Shown in pieces: positions 21,466-33,377 of a DNA stretch of 64,000 bases. Numbering within the stretch: the first letter of the stretch is position 1; each line of letters begins with the position of its first letter. The position numbers and the translations under genes were made by a program. The notes below the pieces were generated by a model that saw only the letters and a program-made list of their open reading frames with translations, did not search any database and had not been told where the DNA came from. This stretch comes from Dipteris shenzhenensis (Eukaryota > Polypodiophyta > Polypodiopsida > Gleicheniales), in NCBI GenBank assembly GCA_047967505.1, contig CM106538.1. One strand, given 5' to 3'.

Positions 21466-22144
21466 TTTTTCCACTCTTTTTTTTACAGCGCGGCTTTTTA
21501 ACGTTACCTCGTCCTCCCCGACTCCCGAGTCCGTAGCTAATACAATTTATTTTTTTTAATATTTAGTACGTATTCTGGGATTTTCCCGTTATTTTTTGCT
21601 TTCCCCCCACGCTTTTCAAATCCTACGTCAGCTTCCCTATTTTGCCCTCTTTTTTTTTTTATTTTACTCTAAATGGCAAAGTTCCATTTCCAACTTTGGA
21701 GGCCAACTGCTTGTCATCATCTTGATTAGAAACTTTTTGGCCTGTCCTGGAAGGATAGGTCTTGGCAATGAAATTGGGATTTAGAATCTTCTCGAGTTTC
21801 ACTCCAGTCTTTCATACTTTCCTCAAAACACCTTACTTTTCTTGAGTTTCACTCGAGTCCTCCATACTACCCTCGTATTCTCTCTCTCACTAAGGTTTCT
21901 GCGCTCTTTTTCCACTGCACATCCAAAAATCAACCACATTAAATTAAAAACTGCCTATAGGACAGGCCCATTGAATTAATTTACCTTGTTACAATGCATT
22001 TCATTAAGTCAAGTAGAGGTATCACAACAAATCACAACATTAGAGCTACGGATCCCTTGAGAGATTTTTATATATTCATTTATTTGCTTATTTATTTTTA
22101 TATTTATATTTATCTATTTGGCATCTCGCCATGGAGAGTCTATC
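21466..22144. other. Intergenic, AT-rich, nothing recognised
   Basis: Poly-T and TATTTATTT-rich sequence upstream of the helicase gene. A short direct repeat (CTTGAGTTTCACTCGAGTC-like, about 21790 and 21840) is present. No gene seen. Confidence 0.5.
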
Positions 22145-22147
22145 TAA

Positions 22148-22486
22148 GGGCGGGTTCACACCATCCGCCCGCCCAAGTAGTCAGAGAGGCGGACAGTCGG
22201 GTGTGTGGTTCACACCACTCGACAGACAAAGTATAACAAATCTCATCGCATTCAATGTCACTCAAAGACCATTGGTGGAGTGGTTGAATGGATAAAATCT
22301 CTGTCACACATCGTGGGTTCAAATTCTATCAATGTGCTTCGCATGAAAAAATCCACCCGCCCAACTAGATGGGTGGTCTCCTCCCGTTGAATGAAAATTT
22401 TTGGAGAGTCTGGGCCCCCGCTCTCTATTGGTCCACATGTGACCACGACCCTTGTGGGTGGGCGGGCGGTTGGTGTGAACCCGTCC
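22148..22486. mobile_element. Harbinger/Tourist-like MITE, 339 bp, with TAA duplication
   Basis: The left end begins GGGCGGGTTCACACC. The right end, reverse-complemented, begins GGACGGGTTCACACC. Over 28 bases the two match at 26. Both sides carry TAA (22145-22147 and 22487-22489). A 3-bp TAA duplication and GG-starting inverted repeats fit PIF/Harbinger MITEs. No coding capacity. It contains a tRNA-promoter-like segment. Confidence 0.85.
22275..22327 (+). promoter_or_regulatory. RNA polymerase III A/B-box-like segment inside MITE
   Basis: TGGTGGAGTGG matches the A-box consensus TRGYNNARNNG at every position. About 40 bases on, GTTCAAATT matches the B-box GWTCRANNC at 8 of 9. The spacing suits a tRNA-derived promoter. 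It may be a captured SINE head or chance. Confidence 0.45.
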
Positions 22487-22489
22487 TAA

Positions 22490-22700
22490 GGCTGTTTACA
22501 CACTGGCGGGTCGCCCATCCCAAAAATCTATTGCAAAGAGCCACACGGTGGCATCCAATTGGTCCCGTATTTTTAGGCCCATGCCCAACTTTAGGTGGGC
22601 AAGACCCCCCGCCCAATTGCCCGGGCAGAGGATTTCTTTTATCCCAAAAAATTACTACGCAAGTTTGGTGGGGCTCTAACTCATTACCTCCTACCACGCA
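22490..22700 (-). mobile_element. Second, related MITE fragment in opposite orientation
   Basis: Read on the minus strand, 22700 to 22490 follows the same order of landmarks as the right half of 22148-22486. These are a B-box-like GAGTTAGAGCCCC, a CCGCCC-type block, GGACCAATTGG, and an end resembling GGCTGTTTACACACTGG. It abuts the first MITE. Its far terminus was not found. Confidence 0.45.
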
Positions 22701-23069
22701 TTTCGATCTTCATCTAGTTCGATCTTTTCCTTTCTTCCTTGCGGCGCACCACCATGTGCTTGCTACAATTTTGCAAGCAGAAGCGAAAGATGATTAGTCC
22801 AACAAGCATCTAAGTGTAAATTGCCCTCACATGTCACGAAACAAAAAGTGCAGCATTTGTTTCACTCTAGCACCTGAAGCTTTTCCTTTATAATAGGATG
22901 GTTACTTGCTCTGTTTACTAGCATTCTCTTTCTAGAGGACTACTTTTGTAGAGAATTGGAACTAGCTTATCCCCAAAACTTTCCTAACTAATTGCTTGTC
23001 TAAGCTTATAAAGTTTAGAATGGCTAACATACCGACTTTTATTATGTACATAAAAGGGAAAAAGATATA
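22700..23069. other. Unassigned spacer
   Basis: No domain or repeat recognised; it leads into the 3' end of a minus-strand LINE. Confidence 0.4.
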
Positions 23070-24357
23070 AAACTGGCCAACTTAAATGGGTTGGCTAGGC
23101 AGAAAGGCTCAATACAACCAACAAAAACCTAACCCCCAAGACATCAACCCTCATACATCATATCTTCCCAAATCACACAAACAACTTCCCACGAGAGAGT
23201 CTCTCTTCCAACAGCATCTACTTCACCAAGCTCAAGACTGCAAACTCTCTATAACCAACCCCAACCCCATTCTCGCCTCATTCCAGATGGACGCAACACG
23301 AATATGCTACCAACATGCCGCAAGCATCAAAGGAAACCCATGAGTATCTCCTAACACCATCTTCAATTAGTTCTTAAGGAAAATTTACCCATTAGACTAA
23401 CCTTCCAAATCACCGCTACCACCCCACACCACACTTTCCTTGACACACTGCAAGCCCATAGCAAATGAATGCCACTCTCTACACTCCGCTCACATTGGAT
23501 TTAGCTTAAAACATTTGGGCATTCTACCCCACACAGGCAACCAATTGTGCAAAACCTTCCAAAGAAAGAAGCTTGCCTTGCCATCGTGTTAACCTTTCCA
23601 CAAATCAGTACACCTCTTCCACTCAGACTTATAACCTCCTACTCTTCCATGAGGTTTCCATACACCATTCTAGCAATAAGCTTCCTTGAACAAGTACCTC
23701 CCAATGCCCACTCCAATCTAAACACGGGCTACCATTGGAAGGGCACCCATCCGGGACATTATGAATCACTCTAAAGACCAACTCTATCTCTCTATCAGAC
23801 AACTCAAATTGATCCCTCAATGCCCTAACTGACCTCTAATTCGCCCTCCTCATGTCCCGTAGATGCAGCCAATACTTATTATCTTTCTTATGGAGAGATC
23901 AAGCCACCTACAAATCCATCCAAGCCAAAGCTTTATCTTGAAAGGTCACTGCCTAGCACCACCAAACCCCCTCATGCAAACTAGCATCTTCCCACAACCC
24001 CGCCTGTCTCTTCCACTTCATCAAACTACCACAGCTTTTCTAAGCATCAACCATTCCAACCAACGGGTCAAAACCTTGAATTTTCACATGAAACTAGGAA
24101 CATAATTTATCATACCAGCTCAAATACTTCCACACTTACACACCTCTACCCTCCCCCCCCTCTAAGAACCATTTAAAGCACTCCACCCAAGGAGCATGTC
24201 TTTCAAACACTTTCAGTATCCATGTATTGATCAAAGCAACATTCTTTTTATTAATATCCGGGAGCCCCAATCCTCCATTATTTTTGGTTGCCTCCATTGC
24301 GTCCCAATGCCACCTCCTCTTATCCCCCTCCTTAGCCTAAATGAAACCCCATAGCAT

Positions 24358-24362
24358 CTTTT
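24358..24362. repeat. Left target duplication CTTTT of copia element
   Basis: Matches 27076-27080 exactly; five bases is standard for copia insertions. Confidence 0.85.
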
Positions 24363-24708
24363 TGTTGGAAAGTGGGAGTGAAGGAGGACATCATGGAAGA
24401 GAGTGTGGGAACCAAATGGCAAAATGTTCCATTGAGTTGAGAGGAAGTCCTCTCTTTTATAGAATGGGAGAGAGGGTGGCCTAAATCAATAACACCTCTC
24501 CTACATCAAAGGAGGTAACTCCTAAATCATAGGAACTCCATAATCATAGGCACCACCCCACGTGGGGGCCTTTGCATTACATCATCACGTGTGTCATGGC
24601 CTATGGCACTAAGTGTGCCTCTTCTACACTCACACACACACAAACCATATGATTGCTAGTGGAAGCACACATGCACCTAGCAAGCCCTTGATCACACACA
24701 TCCCAACA
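24363..24708 (-). repeat. 3' LTR of gag-only copia element (346 bp)
   Basis: Closely similar to 26735-27075; terminal TGTTGG/CCAACA inverted repeat intact. Confidence 0.95.
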
Positions 24709-25015
24709 TGCCCCCCCTCAAGGGTTTGCCTGATGCTATGTCAACAATACATCTAGTCACATAGTTTCTCGTGCCATCTCATGGTGGTCAAGGATAAATC
24801 TATGGCTAGGATCTCATGCTAGCAAAGGTGCCCAAGGGTCAAGGTTGACAAAAATGGGATAGACCAAAGACATATCACATGGCCTACATCATATGCTGAC
24901 CAAAGGTGATTTACAAAAGACAAAACACATAATATTCTTTTTGGAGTACTATTCCAGGCAGAGAACCTCAAAAATTAGCCAAGTGATGATAAATAAAGTT
25001 CAAAAGACAAAGTGC

Positions 25016-25849
25016 TCAAAAGGCATAGTCTTTATCTTCTATCACAAAGTTTGATTCTTCATTTGTTGATGGAGTTCTCTCTTCAACCAAATTTGCCATG
25101 TTTTTCTTCTTCTCATTGCAAAACTTCTCTGAATGATTGTTCTTGGCACAATAAGTGCAAGGATGGATCTTGTAGCAATTTTTTTCAAGATGATTGGTCT
25201 TTCCACAATGCTTGCATGCCTTGTACTTGCTCTTTAATGAAAACTTTACTACAAGTGCTTGAGTGTGCACTTCACCCATTCTTGAAGTGTTCTTTCTCTC
25301 TTCCTCTTGTAGAGCACTGATGATGCCCTCCAGTGTGGGTTGGGGAAGATTCTTCAAGGTAGTCACAACATAATCATAGTCTTGAGTCATACTCTTCAAG
25401 AGCACAACCATAGCATCATCTTCAATAACTAGAGAGTTGATTGAGGCCAATTGTGTCATAATACTCCTCAAAGTATTAACATGAGCTGCAACATTGTCTC
25501 CATCCATCTTAAGTTCAAAGAACTTAGTTTTCAAATTCAACTTAGAAGTATGAGAGCTAGCACCAAATAACACGTCTAACTTATGCCAGGCCAAAGGGGA
25601 TTCCAAATCTGAAATATGATGCACATAATCATCTCCCAAACCTAATGCAATAATTGCATAAGCTTTCTCTAGCCTTTTAGCATTTGTAGGTGTAGTTGAA
25701 GAAGAGTCACTTGCCTTCCCTTTACCTTTGGTTGTGGTGGATTACTTGACCAAGTCCCACAAATTCTGTTTCATAAGCACGAATTTGATTTTCATTTGCC
25801 AAGTGTGAAAACCTTGGCCATTAAACTTGTCTATCTTAAAGTTGGCCAT
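25016..25849 (-). pseudogene. Copia gag polyprotein with two zinc knuckles, one in-frame stop
   Basis: It starts at ATG 25847-25849 with MANFKIDKFNGQGFHTWQMK, the typical N-terminus of copia gag (F-x-G-x-n-W). An in-frame TAA at codon 36 (25742-25744) is the only break; the same frame runs on to 25016. The middle is a UBN2-type capsid region. The C-terminal part has two knuckles, CKHCGKTNHLEKNC and CTYCAKNNHSEKFC. Gag forms the particle that packages element RNA. With a single stop the copy may be recent, or translation may begin downstream. Confidence 0.88.
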
Positions 25850-26720
25850 GAGAGGGTCTTACCTTTATGTTTAGGTAGTGTTTGCTCTCTTACAAATGGC
25901 TTATGAGTCTCAACCATACAAGTGCATATTGCAAGCCATAAAATCCGAAAATCCTAAACTTTTTGCATCAAAATAATAATATGGTTTATGTGACTTTTCC
26001 TTCACAAGTTTTATATTGACATATCTAGGTGCTTATTTCTTCTTCTTTGCTTTCACATATGAAGCATTGGAAGATGAACAAGAGCTAGGCATTATTAACC
26101 AATAATTTTCTGTCAATAAGTCATCTCCAAGCTTGCATCAAGCATTCAACAATAAAAAATGCCCAAAACTGAAGAGTAAAAAAAGGAGTAATTTGGAGGG
26201 CTTGATTCAAGCTCTATAGAGCATAACTGAGAGAGCTTTTAATGTGCATTTGAAGACCTTATACAAAAGATTGTCCACCTAGGAGGATTGCCCAAAAAAT
26301 GCACAGCATTGCTCATGGCAGTAGCGCCTTCTTCGACTAGTCTTTTGCTTGTTTCTCCTTTTCCAGCAAGCATTTGAGCTCAAATTTCATCAACAGCAAG
26401 CTCATAGTGTTGCCCACTTGCAGCTCAGAGGAATTGACAAAATATCGCGTCTATGGGCGGAATTGCTTAAAAGTTCCATGAGCCGAGATCGTGTTGGCAT
26501 GGGCAAACAAAGCAAAATTTCAAAGAATGCTTGGTGTCGAAGATGCACCCCAAGAGAGGATACTTCAGCTCAGAGGGATCTGGGAATGGTCGCTTAATGG
26601 AGGAGAACGGAGCTAAGCAAAATCTATAGAGAAAGAGGGCAAAAATGAAGAAGGTGGAGGGTGGAGAAGAAGATGATGAGGTGTCATATTGAAGCTATAA
26701 TGGGCTAGGGACTCAAGGAG
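25850..26720 (-). other. 5' untranslated region of gag-only copia element
   Basis: About 870 bases between primer site and gag start, with no recognised coding. Confidence 0.6.
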
Positions 26721-26732
26721 GCTCTGATACCA
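26721..26732 (-). other. Primer binding site TGGTATCAGAGC (minus strand)
   Basis: Two bases inside the 5' LTR of the gag-only element; initiator-methionine tRNA type. Confidence 0.93.
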
Positions 26733-26734
26733 AA

Positions 26735-27075
26735 TGTTAGAAATTAGGAGTGAAGGAGGACATCATGGAAGAGAGTGTGGGAACCAAATGGCAAAATGTT
26801 CCATTGAGTTGAGAGGAAGTCCTCTCTTTTATAGAATGGGAGAGAAGGTGGTCTAAATCAATGGCACCTCTCCTACATCAAAGGAGGTAACTCCTAACTC
26901 ATAGGAGCTCCACAATCATAGGCACCACCCCATGTGGGGGCCTTTGCATTACATCATCACCTGTGTCATGGCCTAAGGCACTAAGTGTGCCTCTTCTCAC
27001 ACACACACAAACCATATGACTACTAGTGGATGCACACATGCACCTAGCAAGCCCTTGATCACACACATCCCAACA
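26735..27075 (-). repeat. 5' LTR of gag-only copia element (341 bp)
   Basis: Pairs with 24363-24708. It is followed by CTTTT (27076-27080). Confidence 0.95.
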
Positions 27076-27264
27076 CTTTTCAATATAGCCTAATGACTCT
27101 GTCGAAACTGCCAAATAGAGGCCAACTACATCGTCATAGCAAAAAGCACATGCTTGACAATCAACGCCCGAGCATTCCAACCCATTGTAACACCATACCA
27201 TGCCTGCACCTTAATCCAAATATTTTTTTAGACCAATCAAATATGTGTCTTAGGGTAAGCCCCA

Positions 27265-27420
27265 TCCCCAATGGGGCTCCTAAATATTGGACCACCACCC
27301 CTCTTTGCAGCCACTTCATCAACATTTGACACAACCAGTCAGGCAAGACCCCTAAAAATTGAACCACCACCCCTCTCTGCAGCCACTTAATCAACATTTG
27401 CGCCAACTAGTCAGGCAACA
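27265..27420. repeat. ~81-bp tandem duplication within LINE 1
   Basis: The block containing ACCACCACCCCTCT and GCAGCCACTT occurs near 27290 and 27361. It duplicates the LINE segment that encodes WLQRGVVVQ. Confidence 0.85.
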
Positions 27421-27926
27421 CCCCACAATCACTACGCATTTATCTCAGCTAAAGACCCAGATGGCAAACAAAACTTTTCCAAAACATCACATAGATTCTT
27501 CACTCTCCCTTGTTCCTCCAAAGACAAAGCCACCATATCATTAGCAAAAAGCTAGGGGCAAAATTGATTACTTGAAGGAAGGGTCACCCCTCTAATCTCC
27601 CCATTGGCTCCTTCTTCCTTAGTCAACTGAATTAAGGGAACAATTTATATAGCAAATAGCAACGGAGAGAGGGAACACCCCTACTGAACATATATCCTCT
27701 AATCAAGCCTTCCTACCACCCCACTATTTAAGCAAAGCACCGCAGCTGCATTACCAAACAATGTTTTCACCATTCGTGCAAAATCCTTTATACCAAATCC
27801 CAATTTGTCCAAAATTGCTAGGATAAAATCCCAACGGACCCTATTGTATTCTTGGTCAAAGTCAAACCCTAGCAATACACCTCTAACCTATTTCAGTAGG
27901 GTGTCTAGATTCCCACCTAATCCATG

Positions 27927-27928
<2 letters not shown>

Positions 27929-27987
<59 letters not shown>

Positions 27988-28022
27988 CCTCCCTCCCTCC
28001 CTCCCTCCCTCCTTCCCTCCCT

Positions 28023-28055
<33 letters not shown>

Positions 28056-28066
28056 CCCCCCCCCCC
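27929..28066. repeat. Microsatellite (CT)n/(CCCT)n ending in poly-C
   Basis: (CT)n at 27929-27985, CCCT-type repeats to about 28030, (CT)n again and a C run at 28053-28066. It marks the truncated 5' side of LINE 1. Confidence 0.98.
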
Positions 28067-28137
28067 AAAGCACCAATCCCCTCCTTATGGCCTTAAGAGG
28101 GGCTCTTATTTATTTATTATAGATTTGATTGATTAAT

Positions 28138-28138
<1 letters not shown>

Positions 28139-28180
<42 letters not shown>
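28139..28180. repeat. (TA)n microsatellite
   Basis: About twenty TA units without interruption. Confidence 0.98.
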
Positions 28181-28181
<1 letters not shown>

Positions 28182-28255
28182 TTTTTGTATTTAGAACTAT
28201 TAAATATGGCAACCCAAGTAATGGCTTCATGCCAAGTGAAATTGGTTTGTTACTT

Positions 28256-31200
28256 TCTTCTTTCTTTTTCTTTGTTTTAACATGTTCACTTATATTAAGG
28301 GGGAGATCACCCTCCAAAAAAGACATGGATACAAAAATTGGCTAACTAAAAGGGCAAAGTGCCCGAGCCTACACTACGAAGGCAATCAAGAGCTAACCAA
28401 CCAAGAACAATACTAAAGTGAAAAGCACAGGTGCTAGTGTGTACATATATCCACTAGCAATGTTAATCATCAATAGTTGTTCTTGTTTTTTCCCAAGAGA
28501 TCTCGATCTCCTAAGTTGAGAGAGTTGCAAATTTCCTAACCCGATAAGAAAATGGAGGACCTGAGATAGGACTAGCAAGTAGCCAAGGTTGATAGGAAAC
28601 CGGGTTGGTCCTCAATGAGCACAGATCAGCATCTCAACTTCAGAGAATGCTGCACCATTTTACCTATCTCCTTAATAGTTCCCTCCACTATTTTCCAAAC
28701 CGCATGAATCACTGGGCAAGACCAACACAGGTGTTTCTTCATAGGAAATCCCACAAAATGGACTTCTTGGATTTATCACCATCCACTTGGATAGTTTACC
28801 CTTTAGAGGAAGCGACATATGTAATACTTTCCACAACAAGAGGCTTGCCTTTCCAGCACAGCAACCCTTCCAGACATTCTTGAAGCAATCAAGACACCAA
28901 CCTTGACTACGTCTTAGCCTCCCCTTCTCATTAAGATCGGTCACCAGACAATGCTTCTCCAAGAGTCATCTATACACCAATCTCGAAGAGAGTTTCCTCA
29001 TACTTGATCTCTTTCCAATGCACCAATGGTTAACCCTCCAATCACACATAGTAACATAATTATAGGGCTAGTTAGATGGCACCCAGGTCATGACCAAAGC
29101 AAGTAAAGCTACCTCATTGTTGTTAGTTGTTAAGCAATCATGATTTCCGACAGAAATTTCCAAGAAGCAGCTCATACATCCCATAACTAAAGCCAAGTAT
29201 AGACTCCTTTCTTCTGCAAATTCCGAGCCCCAATCAAATCTAAAACTAGAGGTTTATTTTCAGTTGAGACACCCAGCTCCACCACAAATTTTCATGATGG
29301 CTAGCATCACCATGTAATCCAAGTCTCCCTTTCTAGAAATCAAATAGCCACAGACCGACAATTATATAAGACCACACCACTTTCATAGGAAACTAAGAGC
29401 AAAACTGTTAGACCCTATCAAGTGCCTATACCTCGTGCTTTCCCATTCTCAATAAACAATTTAATAACATCTACCCAAGGAGCATTTCATTCAAAAAGAC
29501 AGGAGGGGTTGCTTGCAGAGCAAAGAAACATTTCTTAGGCCAACATCTGGTACCCCCAAGCCAACTTTCAACTTAGGAACTTTGGGAGCATCGCATGGAA
29601 TATAGTGAAATTGTTATCTACCCCTCTTCAACCCATAAGAAGGCACGCAAAATCCTCTCAATCTCAATCCAATGTGACCTTTTGAAATTCTAAAACGAGG
29701 CCAAATAAGTAGCGGAAGGAGCCAATACATGTTGGACAATGAGAACACGGGCATTCTAGCCCATAAAGGCTCCATACCAAGCCCAGAACTTTTGCCTAAT
29801 CCAATCCTTGAACTAGCCAAAACACTGTCCAAGAGTTAGGCCTAAGCCAATAGGGGGAGCCCAAGTATCTGACCACCAAACCTCTTTGAATCCAATTGAC
29901 TTGCAACTCAGCAAACCACTCAGGAAGGGGACCTTGATTAATTTTGATTGTAAAAGATTTGGAATAAGCTACATTCCAACCCTGAGGCTGCACAAAACTT
30001 CTTTGAGATAGTGCAAAGGTCGATTGTATTTTCTTGACTCTCCTCTAAAAAGGCCACATTATCATTTGCAAAAAAATAATTAGGGTAATAGTACCTAGGG
30101 CAAGCAACAAGGGTGCTAAGGGGCACCCTTACCTCACAAATTATTGAAGCTCATAGCTGCCCACCCCCCCCATTGAAGCAAAGAACTGCTATAGGATTCC
30201 CAAATAGCCAACATACCATCCTTCCAAACACCAGTCCAAACCTATGCTGACATCCTCAAATATAATTTTCTTCCTAACAACATCATTAGCCATTGCCACT
30301 AAATCATTTTTAATGGTCTTCCAAAGGCAACAAAAACCTCAACAATCAAACCATCAGGATTATGCAACTTGTCATTCTCACAATTCTTTCTCCATAAAAA
30401 ACCCTTCTTAAACTCTATAGTAGAACTTAAAAGACCTTAAAAGCCCTTGCTAAACTCTATAGTTGAACTTTAAAGACCCTAGAATTTATCTCAGATAGCA
30501 CCTCCCTGACATTTTCTCTCCATGATCGTTCCTACATACTCGTAGAACAACCATCTCCCCCAATTCGACAAGAAAACTTTAGCAACGTGCCAAAATCAAA
30601 ACACAAGAGTACCCTTTTGATGCATTACTCCATCTAGTGACTTTCTCTTCTTAACACATCAAAAAACAACTTAGAAGTGTAGATCCCCCAAAGCCAACCA
30701 TGTTTGCCTGCTTTTGATTCTTGCTTATATAGCTTTCTCAAGCTCAACAAGCTGTAAGACTTTCTCCATCTCAGCCAACAAGGTCAAGGTGATTGCATCA
30801 TAAGGAGAAACATATAGGGCTTCCTACAAGCCTCTGTAATCTGAGCCAAGCCCTCCCCCTTAGAGAAAATTATTTAATTCTAGGTATCCCACTTGCAAGC
30901 TAAATCAACCCACCCCTTTGATTACTACATCCCACTTCTCACACAGATCCATAATGCCAATACCACATTCCTTCCATCTACATATGATAGCTCCACAAAA
31001 CTCTTGTTAAATTTGAAAGGAATATCCATGGCTATGTTTTGAATGCCTACAAGGCTCGTAGTCATCTGTTTTCAGTGCAATAAATAATAAAGAAATACCG
31101 CAAGGGGCACCAGCTGATTTGGGGCCAATCAATGTACTGTGTTTTTAGCAAGAGCAGATTAATGCATAAGCCTACTAATGACAACTGCAAAAGCATCCCA

Positions 31201-32998
31201 ATTAACCCTAACATTTTGGACATATCTTTCTGCCTTAAAAACTGCCAATAATTTATGGGATTATGTCATAGGTAATGAAGCCCATCCCAATCATCTTGTG
31301 TCAGGATGGTGAATGGCAAAGAAATTTTCCATAACATAGGTAAATGATTAGATATGCCAAAACTCAAATATATTCCCCACCCATGGGGATCATCATCCAC
31401 CATCCCTTTTTTGAAGTGTAGAACCAATCAATTCGACTTGCATGAAAATTAGAACCTTTTCTCTTATTATCCCACAAATAACCAATTAAGCCCTCAAGGT
31501 CCAATTCAAAATAGTTTACCACCCCTATCCAATCACAACTCTCCAAAAAATCCAACTCTATACTAGAGATACCCCTACTCAGGTGCAACTGATCCTTGCA
31601 TGCCACCGTCATGTTCTAGTCACCCACCTACAACCAAATGATCTCTCATTCAACCAATAGGAACCTCTCCCAGTCGGGGAATTGGAGCACAAACACTTGC
31701 AACTCTAAACCCGAAGTCCTAAATCTTGACCATAAGAACAACAAAGTACCCTTACTCATCCCCAAACAGCTTTTGCATTGTAAGACACCCAAACACTAGA
31801 ATGGCAACACCCCCCCTACCATGAGCAATTCAATTCACAAAGATATTAAAATCTAGTTGATGCAACACAAGCCATAGCCCATCATCCTCACCACATTTCA
31901 ACTCTTGTAATAGGACAATGTCATACCCCCTCTCCTTGATAACCAACATACAAACTTTTTGTTTAATCTTTTTCAACTCTTGTAGTAGGACAATGTCATA
32001 CCCCCTCTCCTTGATAACTAACTCTTGTAGTAGGACAATGTCATACACCCTCTCCTTGATAACCAACAAACAAAATTTTTGTTTCATCTTATCACCAACC
32101 CCTTACATTCCATGATAGAGCAGACACACTAGTATAAAAAACTCCACCTGATGCTCCTACTTTGATTAAGATTGGGAGAATGCTTTATATGCATCCTTAA
32201 AAAATGAAATTAGTTCTAGTTTCCCGCCAAATTTCTCATCACCTCTTTGAGATTCTTGTAACACCCTGCATGGACGAAGAGTTACCTTTCGACCTCGCTT
32301 TAATAAGAGGATTCTTTGCATTAGATTTTTCTTAATCCATGCGCTTTCTATGATTAGCTTCATGTAGATCTTCTTCTTGCGCTTGCTCTTGTACTAGGAG
32401 AGATGGCAAATCGCTTCCTTTAGCCTCACTTGGAGAATCCCTTGGTTTGGTCTTCTTCTTAGACTTTAGTCTCAGGATTTTTGGCAGGGATGGCTCACTA
32501 AAAGTTGGAGCTGCCCTTCATGTTCAAACACTTAAGCTAGCACCTTGCCTTTTCTCCCGATAGTCTTCCATGGCTTTTCTTTCAATAGGGCTATAACCTC
32601 CTCAGGGATGTCCGATTGATCATGCTTCAATAGATTCAAGGTCAAATTGGATAAACCAAGTTGATCATGCTTTGATGTTGTCTCATTATGTTTGTGGATG
32701 AAAACTTCTCACTCCCGTAGATGGGCTCCAATGAATGTGAAGTATTTCCTTTCTAGTCAACCATCTTGTCTCCCTTTGCAAGGGAGAATTTCTCCTCCCT
32801 GTTCAGTATCACACATTCAAAAAGGCACCAAACCGTAGTTGCTAAAATAAAATCACCTCATCCGAGAGTGTGATGGACACAAGCTGAGGATATCTTGGCC
32901 TGTGTGCCATAAGATCTAGGCCTTTTTAGCTCCAAATATCATTCACTATATTGAGAAAAAGGCAACACACTAGCTATTTTGTCTTTCTTTAATAGGAA
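28256..32998 (-). mobile_element. LINE 2 (L1-like), nearly full length, decayed
   Basis: On the minus strand: ORF1-like sequence (32998-32160), then ORF2. The endonuclease begins near 32118 and contains DIVLLQEL; RIDWFYTSK lies near 31420. RT palm motifs follow, with FANDNVAFLEES in place of FADD near 30060. Then GLVVRYLGSPYWL near 29875 and the C-terminal zinc-binding region CWKGKPLL-like/WKVLHMSLPLKGKL near 28790-28850. The poly(A)-like tail is seen as T-rich sequence at 28255-28280. Many stops and frameshifts. Confidence 0.85.
31905..32080. repeat. Three tandem copies of endonuclease segment DIVLLQEL
   Basis: The block CTCTTGTAGTAGGACAATG with TCATACCCCCTCTCC occurs three times (starts near 31902, 31977 and 32022). 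It repeats the first conserved endonuclease motif of LINE 2 in frame-compatible fashion. Confidence 0.9.
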
Positions 32999-33037
32999 TT
33001 GTATCTTAGAAGATCAAATGCAACTTCCTCCCCCACC

Positions 33038-33040
<3 letters not shown>

Positions 33041-33136
<96 letters not shown>

Positions 33137-33201
33137 CGTCTCCCTCTCCCTCTCCTAAAAGATCAAATGCAACTTCCTCCCCCCCCTTCTCTCTCCCCCC
33201 A

Positions 33202-33296
<95 letters not shown>

Positions 33297-33302
33297 CCCC
33301 CT

Positions 33303-33377
<75 letters not shown>

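Larger units (their letters stand above)
24363..27075 (-). mobile_element. Gag-only Ty1/copia element (TR-GAG type), complete
   Basis: Direct repeats 24363-24708 (TGTTGGAAA...CCCAACA) and 26735-27075 (TGTTAGAAA...CCCAACA) bound it, with CTTTT duplications outside. On the minus strand the primer site TGGTATCAGAGC abuts the 26735 LTR, and a purine tract (CTTGAGGGGGGGCA) precedes the 24708 LTR. The only coding is a copia gag; protease, integrase and RT are absent. Such gag-only elements are a known non-autonomous class (TR-GAG) that would rely on pol from another copia element. It lies inside LINE 1. Confidence 0.93.
23070..27925 (-). mobile_element. LINE 1 (L1-like), decayed, interrupted by a copia element
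   Basis: Two parts (27925-27081 and 24357-23070) become continuous once the copia element and one CTTTT are removed. RT motifs on the minus strand: GFDFDQEYNRVRW near 27830-27880 (family D-x-EKAYDRV-W), SLSPLLFAI near 27640, WLQRGVVVQYLGAP near 27270. Across the join come NARALIVKHVLFAM and then NNGGLGLPDINKKNVAL (24240-24295), the usual thumb region. The copy has many stops. Its 5' part ends at a CT microsatellite. The 3' end is near 23040-23070. Confidence 0.85.

Noticed and set aside
22274-22335. A functional tRNA gene
   Set aside because: A and B boxes are present but no acceptor-stem pairing or anticodon arm is evident; it lies inside a MITE.
27929-28066. Possible CRISPR-like or telomeric array
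   Set aside because: Simple CT/CCCT microsatellite with no spacer structure or TTTAGGG units.
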